Shown in pieces: positions 1-11,050 of a DNA stretch of 64,000 bases. Made by a program: the position numbers and the translations under genes. Under the pieces are notes generated by a model, which worked only from the letters and a program-made list of their open reading frames with translations, was not told the origin of the DNA and did not search any database. Origin of the DNA: Nereocystis luetkeana (lineage: Eukaryota > Sar > Phaeophyceae > Laminariales > Laminariaceae); the NCBI GenBank assembly GCA_031213475.1, contig JARUPZ010000002.1, positions 16,084,738 to 16,148,737 of the forward strand, read 5' to 3'. Every line of letters starts with the position of its first letter. The first letter of the stretch is position 1.

Positions 1-784
1 TCGAGCGAAGCGAGGGGCTGTGGGTGGGTTACACGGCGGCCTGTTTTGTAGCAGGTATAGGGGATTAGGGCATGCCTTACTCTTTGTGAGCTGGGCGATG
101 AAGCCGGAGATCCGCCGTCGGTCCCGTCCGTCCGTCCGTCCGTCCGTCCGTCCGACCGAAACATCTCCACGTTTCTGTTGTTTCTTGTTTTTCCTTTCTT
201 CAATTCCTATGCCTTCCACCAGAGCGCTCTCCCGCAGTTTGACGACAGTTTGTTCACAAACCCTTACCAGCGCAAGCGAGTGCGTAGCGAGAGCTATTAA
301 TAGCGTATATTTTATGAATCGGTAGGGTTGCAATGTGTTTTCTCTCGTCGAGGTCTCGCCGTAGGTAACAAAGTTGTGTGTATACTTACGTACCGTACGT
401 AGAATAGCAGCGATCGCGTTTTCATGCGCACCGATATTCGTAGCAGCGATCATGTTTTCATGCGCTCTAAATATTGACCGGGGTTTTATTTTTCGCCACC
501 CCGGTATACCCTCGTCGTAAATAGAGATTTCCACCTTTTGCGAGGCGTTTTGCCAAATATACAGGCACCGGCGCCAGGACTGCTGATGAGGCTTTTTTTT
601 AGTGTGTTAAGTACGACGTGTGTGCGGCGCGGTCCCTGTTTTTTTCTGCCATGTTTTTTTTTGTCATCCAGCGAAGGTTGTTGAAGTTATAAGGCAGTCA
701 AGAACCCGTGTTTTGCAATTTTTGTTTTTTACCCTGCTATAAGTGGAGTTTCTGTGTGCCGCCTTTCTGTATAACATGTTTGAA

Positions 785-892
785 TACTACGAGGGACCAT
801 AGTAAATAGGACCATATATTGTTGGTAAAAATAGGTAAATATATAGTTTTTTGTGTGTACCGTAGGTCCTATTTACTATGGTCCCCGTATTA
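785..892 (-). mobile_element. TA-flanked 105-bp MITE, copy 1
   Basis: Near-palindromic element with ends of the form TTACGGGGGACCATAG / CTATGGTCCCCCGTAA. Both arms carry the AGTAAATAGG version of the subterminal sequence. The interior is AT-rich and oriented opposite to copy 2. The outer few bases are degenerate (TACTACGAGGG on the left). Confidence 0.8.
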
Positions 893-1119
893 GTAATCAG
901 AACCAGTTTATGGTGCGTATACACACGATGGGATGCCTGGTGTTTCGTTTCCATCGCGGGTTCTGATAGCTATATGCCCCCTCTCCCCCGGTAATATGGT
1001 GCGCGTTTTTTTACTGGTACCCCTCCCTCGCATCCGCCAGTCTCTTGAGGGTCCCGAATGCACTAAATCTTCGTTCTCGGCCGTCAAAATGGCAAGGAAG
1101 TGGCGACTTTGCCTGTTGC

Positions 1120-1250
1120 AGTTCGTGAGCGCCGATACCCCCCAGCCGAACTGTTGGAGGTGTCTCTATTGTCTCTTCGGTGTCCCGTCTCGAAGGGGAT
1201 GCATGGTCAAGGGTCAAAGTACTAAGGCAAGCAAATCAATGAGTACGCCC
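1120..1250 (+). mobile_element. LINE 3' tail fragment
   Basis: Matches the reverse complement of 16060-16185 over about 125 bp, including the blocks CTGTTGGAGGTGTCTCTA and GTCTCGAAGGGGATGCATGG. It ends in AATGAGTACGCCCGCCCC, the same 3' end as the other copies. It is a severely 5'-truncated insertion with no coding capacity left. Confidence 0.65.
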
Positions 1251-3371
1251 GCCCCCCGCCCCTGGGTCCCATTCCGACGTAACGCCTCATCTAATAGCAA
1301 CTCGAGCCGCCGCTCCGTTCTTCCGCCCTCTTATGTGGTTCCCCCTTCCCTCCTCCCGACGTGAACGCCCCATCCAATATAGAGCCCAAAGACGATGCTC
1401 CTCCGTTCCTCCGCCCCACCTGCTTTTTCCTTTGCTGCGTCCCAGATTATCTCCGCTGTACTCGACGACCGCACAAAGGCGAAAATTTCGTTCTTGACGA
1501 GGAAGGAGGCCCCCGCGAGGTTGGCGAGGCACGTTGACCCTTCCTACCTGCCGTCGTCGCTGCCGGGGGGGCTCGACCCTTTCCGCTACAGCAACAAGGC
1601 GTACCTCTTGATTTGACTCCCGAACACGGAGAGAAAAGAACACTGCGGTTGTTTTTTTGTACAGGAGACTTGGAATCTCGTTGTTTATTTTTGAGGCCTC
1701 GATCGCGACCCTTTTACGCTACAGTATATGTGTGGTAACAACAGGGCTTATTTTTTGCCTCTTGGTTTTCGACCGCCGGAAGCAGCAGTATCATCACAGC
1801 AGTAGTAAGAGTTAAATTGTTTTTAGATTCTTGTTTTTGGTCGTTTGCGTGTTTGCGTGCGTGCGCGTGCGAGTCGCGGAATCTTAGCTCTCGTGTGTTC
1901 TTTAGCTCGCAGAATCCTGTTTCATGTGTGCGGCTCCAGGATTCGTGTCTCGTGTGCCCTTCACGGAATGTTATTTCGTGTGCCGCTCACGGAATATCAT
2001 GTCGGGGTGGATTGTTTTCGTGCGGCCTCGGTTAGATTGGTCCGTTTTTGTTTTTTTGTTTTTTGGGAGTGTTTTACCGTATTTTCGCCGGCTTTTATTC
2101 CGTTTTTTTTTCTTGTGGCGGTTTTCTCTCGCTTTTGTGTTTGCGCGTTTTTTGTTCCTCTTTTTTTTCGTAACTGTTTCGAGAACAGCTGCGCGAGGTG
2201 CAGGGTAGCGAAACACACAGTGCGCGTAGTGTGTCATGGAAGGACTTCTGCAACTTTTTAGTTTTGTTCCCGTATCACACACGATTTCTGCCTCCCTCCT
2301 AGGCAGTCAGTCGCCGATACTGCTGTATGTAGTCTTATCCCCGGTAGTTTTCACTGGTACGTACGCAGCAATTGGCAATTTTACTCCTTTTGCTATGTAC
2401 TTAAAAATGGACCCACTCTCATTCCAAGTGGTCAGTTTGTCGCCGAGAAGTGCGGTGCAGTTCTGGAGGGGAGAGGTTAAGTTCACATTTTTTTCAACTT
2501 ATATATAACTTGTTTTTTTTTTTTGTTTTCCACTCGTCTGCTGATTGAGGCATTTCATTCGTTCGCTATGTACGAATATGGTGCCTTTTTTTTCTTCTTT
2601 TTTTTTCACCTGCCCTACGCGGGGGCCGCCACTTGCCTTGTCTTACGCCATGCAGTCCAGTTTCCCCCCCCGTTTTTTACGTATGTATGCGCACAGGGAC
2701 GTACCCCGAACCTCCGCCGTATGTGCGGTGCGCGTAGGTTTGGTAACGCCGATCCCCCTGGTTGCAACACGCACGCACGCACAGCACGGCCCTGATGGCC
2801 TCGGTTGCGCTACGCACGAAGGAGGAGAGATGGCGGCATCTCCTTGGCCCCTTTTACGAACAGCTTAGCGTGGATGCAAGATCGAGCGTGCACGCCAGTA
2901 CATCATGTATATGGAAGCCGGCGGGCGTTGTCCCCCCCGCGCCTCGCCTCGCTCCGCCCCGGCCCCGAAGTAGTTTACGATGTGGTTTTGATAGTGTCGC
3001 GTATTCTATCGATACGAACTACTACCGGATCAATACGATAGACCAAACAAGCAAAAGTACCAGGTAGGTATTAATAGATATGCTTTGGGAATATATTGGT
3101 TCGTGCAGTAGCTGGGGCGGCTGGATAGGAAAATCGCGGCCGATTCTACACCACCCAGAGTCTTTTCTCGTTTCTTGTCTTTATTTCGTACTTTGCGGTT
3201 TAGTTGATTTGGAGCTCGATTTTTTTTTTCTGCGTTTTCTTAACCGTTCTACAGCTCTGAAAAATGGCACAAACTATTTCCGAGTAGTTTGTCCCCCCAA
3301 AGCGTGGGTAGGTGCAGCTCTTCTTGCGCGACAGGTTATCGTCGATAGGATGAAAACATGGGGGGGGGGGG

Positions 3372-3612
3372 AGTGGTACTTATGTCATGCATGGCCGTAG
3401 TCGTATGTATTGACCATAGACCCTCACATCCCTACAATGCTGGGACGGATCACAAGTCGAATTTTCACTGACCAGGCAGATACTGCTTGCGTTTGCGCGA
3501 AGCGCGAAGGGCCGTGAGGTGTTCGGCGAGTCGCATGAAGTGTGAGATGCATCCTACTGAGAACCCGCTTGTGAGGCGGACTTTCTTGCATACGGATGAC
3601 AGCGTAGAATTA
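3372..3612 (-). mobile_element. Dispersed LINE-tail family R1, copy A
   Basis: About 230 bp shared with 13681-13905, and in shorter form with 21300-21465 and 62552-62665. The conserved core is CATGCATGGCCGTAGTCGTA, followed by CCCTACAATG and GTGTTCGGCGAGTC. The 3' end (left edge) abuts a G11 run at 3361-3371. A shorter piece with the same edge is at 3640-3675. Confidence 0.6.
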
Positions 3613-5089
3613 GTCGATTTATTTTCCGGTGTGGTGGAGAGGGGGTACTCATGTCATGCATGGCCGTAGTTGGATGGCAGTGGGTGGGGTGGGGGGTAGA
3701 GAGCAGCAACATTATGAGCTGTCCGGTATGGTATCATGCCAGGCACGTAATGATGTCCGACAAGGTGTTTTGATTTTATTTCTCATCAAAACACGTGTTG
3801 GGTTGCCCGCGGTTTACAGCCAGAATCGGCGGGAAAAGTTATACCCTGGCATACGTTAGGTCGAGGTTTATTCCAGGTTCTTGCGAGCGAAATTGTGGAA
3901 GCCTGATCCTTCTGTTCTTGCTGCTCTACCTGCACGTTCCTACCAGGTAATATTCTTACTGTAATAAATTGCGTATCGCTTGTTTGTCCATCTTGACCGT
4001 CTCTTTTGTTTTGTGGTATTCGCACCGCAATATTTTCGCGCCGTGAAAAACTGTTTCGTTGCAAATAAGCACGTACTTCGAGTATATATTTAATGCATTT
4101 CGAGCACCTATCCAGGTACCTACGTACCGGTATTTAATTACATGTAAACAAAGTACGAGTACATATTTCCTGCGCATTTCTTCTTTTTTCGTTTTATTTT
4201 TGTAGTTTTGCCGTGCGCTGTGCTTGGTGTTGCTGGATTCTTGACAGCAGCGCTGGCATTGGTGTACCATTCATTTTGGGTCTGTGTGTGTGCACCCGGT
4301 ACAATAGGCATTACTGTATTAATACTTCGTATTATTAATAGTAACTCGCTTCCTCTTTGCGGGTTCCAGTTGCGATCCCACTCTGTCTGCCGTGGAATAT
4401 AATATCCGCCTGGGGTCTGAGGTGAGTGTCAAACAGGGCGTATACTCCCGGCAGATGCCAGGGTGGTACCTCTTTGCTCACGGACAAGGGTAAATCACGA
4501 ATCATCCCAGCAGCTACCAGGTAGATGCTTAGTGACGGGTGTACTGCTGTCCGTAGTACTTACACTTCTGAGCCAGCGCTTACAGTCATGTGTCTTGTAT
4601 TCAGTTCAGCTCTCAACCTGCATTCAGTATTCTCAGCTTGTAAACCTGAGTCTCTATTCTTGGTAATTGCAGATATGTCTGTCTGCCTGTCTGTCTGTCC
4701 GCATCCCTTGCATTTTCGAAATTATATTGTAGTTCGCTTTTATAAGTAGTATCTCTGGCGTGCTGTGTGCTGTGTGCTGCTGCTGTGTCTGTGCTCGCGT
4801 CACCTCATTTGCTCACGATCTCAATCCCTGTTTGCTTGCTGGAAATTAGTTGGAAACTTGCTTCAACTATGCTCTTGGTCAGGAAAATCCGCTTTTCCCC
4901 GTGGTCTGCGGTAGTCGGATCTACGCGCCATTTTTTTTCTGTGGAAGAATCTGGTGCGTCACAATACCAACAGAACGAAGCAGAAGTGTATGTAGGATGC
5001 TGAATGCCCTTCCCGAGCCACGACGAATATCCCATATCCCTGCCCAGTACGATCACTACAGTAGTACCGATAGACGCTCAGTATGAGCC

Positions 5090-5235
5090 AACCCCCGCCT
5101 GTTGGGGTGCCGTCTGTGCCGGTGCCGACTGGTCTCATTCGTCACTCTCATTAACTCTGTCTCCGACTCCACAAAACGAAAAAAGAGCAAACCGAAAACA
5201 GCGCTTGAATACATTTCATCGAGGGCAATAGCAAT
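5090..5235. repeat. Dispersed repeat R6, copy 1
   Basis: Shares the ordered blocks GCCGACTGGT, CGTCACTCTCA, CACAAAA, ACAGCGCT and TCGAGGGC with 7880-8020. I see no coding capacity or terminal structure, so the class is unknown. Confidence 0.5.
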
Positions 5236-5444
5236 CAGCATATATATCTCTAGGAATCAGGACGGGCACTGGGTGTACTGATGAAGCTGTGTAGAAAGGG
5301 CGATTGAATGGGAAGACAACACACACAATGATCGACGTATTACTATACCAATAGTTCGCTACAGATGATACCTGGTATTCATTAGAGGTATTCGACCCTT
5401 AGACCATATATACTGAAACATACCATGTTTCCACCAGGTAATAT

Positions 5445-6480
5445 TTAGTCATAATATATGTATTCACCACACCGTACCATCATACCGTACCACCAACATA
5501 CCATATCACATACCGAGTTTATAAACAGATGCATCATAAGGATCGTTTGTTCAACCTTCAACAAATTAAACAGACCGTCAACTTCCACATCGACGGCGTG
5601 CCCGCTTTTCTTGCCCTTTTTCTTCCCCCTATTGGAACAACTCTTCTGCGCAAGCTTAGGGCAGTCGCGCTTGAAGTGTCCGGTAGCCTTACAGTGGTGG
5701 CCTTGGTCGTCGCTTGACGCAGCGGCCATCGCCGCTCCACGCCAAGAAATGGGAGGCGTAGACGACTTCCTGGGCAAGTCGTCGATGTGGACGTTGATTG
5801 CGATCTGTTTAATTTGTTGAAGGTGGAAGGAACGATCCCTATGATGCATCTGTTTTATAAAATCGAACCCCTTCAGGAAGGAATTGAGCAGAGCGTCGGC
5901 GCAGGTGTCGAGGATGGCCTCCCCCATGTCCTCCAATCTGAGCCGCAGGTCGTCTATGGGGGTAGCGATGAAGTCAACTGGGTCGCCATCAGGCTTCATC
6001 GACTTGGAAAAAAGTTTATCCCGGCACGCACGACGGGCTTCTCTCGTGTTGCCGTCGAAACGCTCCTGCAGGGCGTTCCAGGTGGCAGCCCCGTCGCCCG
6101 CGCAACCCAGCTCCTTGACCTCGTACGCCCGCGCGGTGATGTGCACGGATCCCATGGTCATGAAGGACCCATGGGCATGAAGGACAGGACGGAGAAGAGA
6201 TTGATGTTGGCCTTCTTTCAACTGTCACGTTCAGTCGCTGGTTTTAGGGTTAGGTGCCCCATCGATAACGTGGAGCATATCCAAGGCGTGGAGACTCAGT
6301 GCTTGACGCATTTTCCCCACCCACTCGCGCAAGTCCGTTGTGCCTTTGCACTTGCCGATGCCGTCAAGTGCTCGGTGAAACGCGGTGGAAGTATAGTCTC
6401 TCTTGGCTTCGTAATTCTCACGCGCCGCAGGAGTCGACCAACTGCTGCTACGCGCGGGACGCGTAGATCGTGAGCACCCC
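5445..6480 (-). mobile_element. Decayed Copia-type retrotransposon gag (UBN2-like)
   Basis: The minus strand encodes a gag-polyprotein fragment. It reads TWNALQERFDGNTREARR, then a conserved helical block with LRLRLEDMGEAILD and LLNSFLKGFD, then a zinc-knuckle remnant CKATGHFKRDC next to a Lys-rich stretch. This order is typical of Ty1/Copia gag of the UBN2/DUF4219 type. The knuckle lacks its first Cys, the frame changes near 6216-6228, and no protease, integrase or reverse transcriptase follows. It is therefore a dead fragment. Part of it is present twice in inverted orientation (see the inverted repeat at 5524-5856). Known of the family: gag packages retroelement RNA in cytoplasmic particles. 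The identity rests on motif recognition; I cannot see LTRs. Confidence 0.75.
5524..5856. repeat. Inverted repeat of a gag segment (~83-bp arms)
   Basis: Bases 5524-5606 are the diverged reverse complement of 5771-5856. Arm 1 begins AAACAGATGCATCATAAGGA and arm 2 ends CCTATGATGCATCTGTTT. Each arm encodes, on opposite strands, a version of the gag peptide around LQQIKQ. A spacer of about 165 bp lies between them. Confidence 0.75.
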
Positions 6481-8600
6481 TGTAACGTCCCGAGTACCTA
6501 AAAGGCTCGACGCGCAAAAAAACAGTGCCGGAGGATTAATAGTGCTACACGCAGTGAGTAATGATGGTTAGGTTGCAGCCCGGAAACCCACAACCTGCTT
6601 CCGCAGATACTCTTCCAGTGTCCGCCCAGACTCCTGTGCTCCACGAGTGTACAGGTCAGATCGACAGCGGGTGGCTAATCTGCCGAGCTGTGGCGTCGGA
6701 GTTGCCAACTCCAGCCACGTTCTGAAAGCACACGGGTCAGGTGTGCCCATAGACTTGGTACACGTCTTTCGGTGAAGACGTTTGGCTGCTGCAGATATGC
6801 TAGCAGGCCTACAGTAGTAGTTAGACCCTCAGGCTACACACGTACCGAACACAGCACGCGGAAGGTATCTTGGACAAACTCCACCTCGCGTGAACCACGC
6901 TCAGGCGATTTTGACGTCAGTCGATTCACGCTAAGTGTGTATGAATGAGGCTGCAGTAAAAAACAATTGCAGCCTTCGAAGCCAAACCCTCAGCCTACAC
7001 ACGACGCTACCGAGGCGGCACTCCGCACGTACGACGTGGAGAATATTGGACCCGGCGTCGCCCCGCCATAAAAAACGCGCTGGCTGTTCGGATGTCAGTC
7101 GCGCACAGGGAACGCCAAAAGAAGGTACTCTGCACGCGGCCAACAACAAAATTTTGCACAACTAACTCTATTCGCCGACCGAAATCAACGCCTAGAAATT
7201 ATGCCCCGCGAATGAATGCTTTACACAGAACAGTATCGTACCGAACGTGCAGCCGTGAACCCAGGTAGGTGATCAGTCCGGGCCCTTTAACAAGCGGGTT
7301 GACTCAGTGCAGACGTCCAGCAGAAGAAGCTGTCTCCAGCAGAGAACACCCCGTGGAGTGTAGATGTGTATGCACAACAACACGCGATGACAGCAGGTCG
7401 CGATCACCGGAAGTATCCACTCGCCACGCTCGAGCTCATGGGCTATTATTATGGGATGTTGTATACCCTTGGCACAGTGAGTGGCAGAGGCTGTGTCTCT
7501 CGGTGTTAGTCGAGGTGGTGACACTGCGAGCGGGTAGCAGAAGTGAAGTATAAGATACCTTCCTGCAGCGGAGACGATGGTGTGAGGTAAACACGGCGCT
7601 TATAACACACAAGTATATAAACCACAGAATACACTGAAGTCCGGACGATGGTATAGCTTCTCAGAGATGATAGGACAGCTAGAATAATACCATGCCAATC
7701 CAGAGAGATGCACCATGAGTGAGGTTCAGGAACCTTCTATTATTAATATTATAGGACACTACGAGTATATACGGCAGTAATTCCTACGCATACATACGTT
7801 AAATGCCAACCGACCTATCATTAGATCTACACTATGCACACAAGAGCAGTGCTACTGTGCTGTACATGGACTGTGCCAACCTATAACACCCCGCCTGCCG
7901 TGGTGCCGACTGGTGGTCTCTCTCGTCACTCTCAACGACTCCAACTGATACTTCACAAAAAAAAAGACAAGCGAAAAACTGTGAAGAACAGCGCTCGAGC
8001 TTAAATCGAGGGCGATAACTCTCTGTACCATCGTACATGCTCTGTGGTCGGTACCATGATATACCTGGTATATATATATCTGTGATATCTGACGTGAATC
8101 GAGAAACAAAGCGATTCAGGGCATGTACGTGGCAGCGCGTCTTTCATTTTTTAGAGAGATTGTGTATATCTTTGTCCTCGTCGTGTGGATATCGACCATG
8201 CTCGTATGTGATATCAACGACAACAACCAACACTGCGAGGAAGACGGAGGTGCTGATCAACCCTGTTTTGGTACGTACGTGGTACCTGATAAAAAACGCC
8301 CCCAAAAATAGAGCCTCTTTCGCGCGCATTCAAAGAAATATCCCAATATCCAAAGGACCGATCCGGCACTGTCAAACAAATAACGGCAAACGGTTTTCTT
8401 TCATTTTTTTTTTCCGACACATATTTTAGATCTCGTTTCCTCCGCTTTGATCGATCGTGATCTACACCTACCTACTACCTGGTGCTTGCTTGCGGTACTG
8501 CTGTGGATACCGTTTGTTGTTGGTAGACGAGTGTATAGAGCGACGAGCGGCGAGTGAGTGAGCGTGTCTCTTGTCTCTCTTTCGACTTACAACCACGACA
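6481..8600. other. No recognised gene
   Basis: Contains a second copy of repeat R6 (7880-8020) and a diverged tandem pair of about 140 bp (roughly 6815-6950 and 6955-7100, sharing CCCTCAGSCTACACACG). A minus-strand ORF at 6568-6750 with a plausible acceptor upstream has no recognisable family. Confidence 0.4.
7880..8020. repeat. Dispersed repeat R6, copy 2
   Basis: Partner of 5090-5235; the ordered blocks match over about 140 bp with small gaps. Confidence 0.5.
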
Positions 8601-8612
8601 AGTGAGCAACGT

Positions 8613-11015
8613 ATGGATGGAACTCCTACGAGATTGTTGAACGAGGTGAGTCTCGTCCTTGGAAATGGGCGAAGCTATGTAATCCTAAGGTTGTCTAACC
8701 CGAAGTATCACACGCTGTGTGCTTGATTCAAGAACGAGAGTTGTACGTACGTATATAGATACTTCGACGCCGAGAGCACAGAGCCTCGGAGGCGTAGCCG
8801 GCTGCTTGCTACTTTGCTGACTAATCTGTGTGCCTTTTCCCAGTGAGCCTCGATATGGTTGTGCTGCACTGTACTGCTGCTGTAGTCCCACTGCGTGTAG
8901 AAAAATCTTTACCTGCGCCTGCCGACTAAATAAACACGGCGGCAGTGCGTGCTGTCTTGTGTTGTGGATGCACGTTCGGTTGAGCCCTCCCACCCACTGC
9001 TGCCGCCACCGTGCTTGTCTTCTGATCATTACCGTGGACCATAGTTAATAGGACCTATGGTATAATAAAAACCTATATATTTCACCATTTTCACTGACAA
9101 TATTTGGTCCTATTAACTATGGTCCGCCGTAATAGTTAAATCCCACAGGGAGAAAAGTTTCTTGGAAGGGAGAGACTGGCTTGCGGCGTTGAGCACTACT
9201 CACCAAAGTTTTGAAGATCATGGCGGACGCCGATGAGCTGACGGGCACGGAGGGGCAAGAGCCGCTGACGGAGAGGACGGTGCGGACTCCTTTTTTTTGT
9301 GCAGTGTTTATTTTTTTTGCTCGTCAATAATAATATTCATGTTCTTTGCTTCTCGTCGCTCCCGTCGTAGGGATAGCTTTCAGCTTCGTATAATATCATA
9401 CCTGGTACCTGGTATCCTATTATATTCGTGTTACGGAGATATTCGCAAGTAGTAAGTGTACGGCGAGCGATGGGCAACACACCGCTCGAGAGAATAAGCT
9501 GTACCAGGTACGTACAGATATTTACACGTACGTACGTGTGCGTGCTGTACGGCGGTCGACACCACTCACTCGTCCTACTGAACTCGTACATACACCACCA
9601 CCCGAGATTTCCCCCTTCGCAACAATACGTATGATGTCAACGTTGTTCTCCTCTGCGGGGCGTTGTTGCCGGCTTCCTTCTCGCCCACCTACTAGCTATT
9701 TCGAGGCAACCCGAGTTTACTGCGCGGATCTGAAGCGTACGTACACACGACGAATTGTTGGTGAAAACATCTCAACATTCCGGAACCAAAGTGAACTTAG
9801 TGGCGAAAGTGATCTATCTGTAGACACACACCGGTGCACTTACGAGTTCCACTATGAACACGTAAGTACGGATTCGACCGTACCGGCTGCTATTACGGGG
9901 GACCATATTTAATAGGACCAACCTACGGTATACATAAAAAGCTACCTAACCTGGTATATATTTAACCATTTTTAAAAACAATATTAGGTCCTATTTATTA
10001 TCTATGCCCCCCCGTAATACTACAGTAGTAGTACGAGTACAGTAGGTACACTGGTACCGATATGATTAAAATACCAGATGCTGAGGGCTTGGCGTAAAGT
10101 TCGTGGACGTACGATGCTGTTATGCCGCTCGACTCTTTGACACAGTATCACAGCTGCAACAGTACAGCAGAGAGAGGCGATTCTCATCATCGCGTTTCGT
10201 CAGCACCTAGTTTCCAGATCATATACTCCAATGGAAAGAATGCATGCACTACAACAAGGTACCAACTGTAACAAATACGTACCAGTACAGCAGTACTGCG
10301 GTTCACTTTGTTGGACTGAAACACTCTGGAGCTACTACTACTGTATGTTGTGTACGAATACATGCAACAGGCACTCGTACTCTCACAGTAGTCTGATTTC
10401 GCCCGCAGGCAGAAGAACCGTTAATTAATGTGCGGGTATCCAAACAACCAACCGAACAGCGCCTGGGACGCTGTTTTCTCTTTACATACCTGGTATACTT
10501 GCATCTATCGCCGTTAATTTTATCAGTGTCTATCGCCTCGTGGTGGCTTGCACAGATCGAAATCCTCGTGGCAGAGATCCCGGAAAATCTTCAGCAGAAG
10601 GCGAAACGCCGAGTGTGCTTGGCGATGGACAAATACGACATCGAGAAAGACATAGCCACGGATGTCAAAAAGCATTTTGACGAGGAATGTGAAGGCTCGT
10701 GGCATTGCGTGGTGAGCAAAACCCAGACAGACGAGCAAATTGGTGGGCTCGGTGTACGTATTGGAAATGGTTTACCTTTCTTTGTTTTATTATTTTTCTT
10801 CTTCTTCTTCTTCTTTTTCTTCTTCTTCTTCTTTTTCTTCTTCTTCTTCTTTTTCTTCTTCTTCTTCTTCTTCTTCTTCTTCTTCTTCTTCTTCTTCTTC
10901 TTCTTCTTCTTTTTTTTTTTTTTTTTCTTCTTTTTCTTATTCTTCTTCTTCTTCTTCTTCTTCTTCTCCTTCTTCTTCTTCTTTTTCTTCTTCTCCTTCT
11001 TCTTCTTCTTCTCCT

Positions 11016-11050
<35 letters not shown>

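Larger units (their letters stand above)
1..5089. other. Gene-poor repeat-bearing region
   Basis: I recognise no host gene here. Open frames are short, T-rich or C-rich, and lack a family signature or a convincing pair of splice sites. What can be seen: a (GTCC)n run near 125-155, one MITE, one LINE 3' tail and two copies of a second LINE-tail family, all listed separately. An 18-bp piece identical to the unit of the 61-63 kb minisatellite lies at 540-557. Confidence 0.5.
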
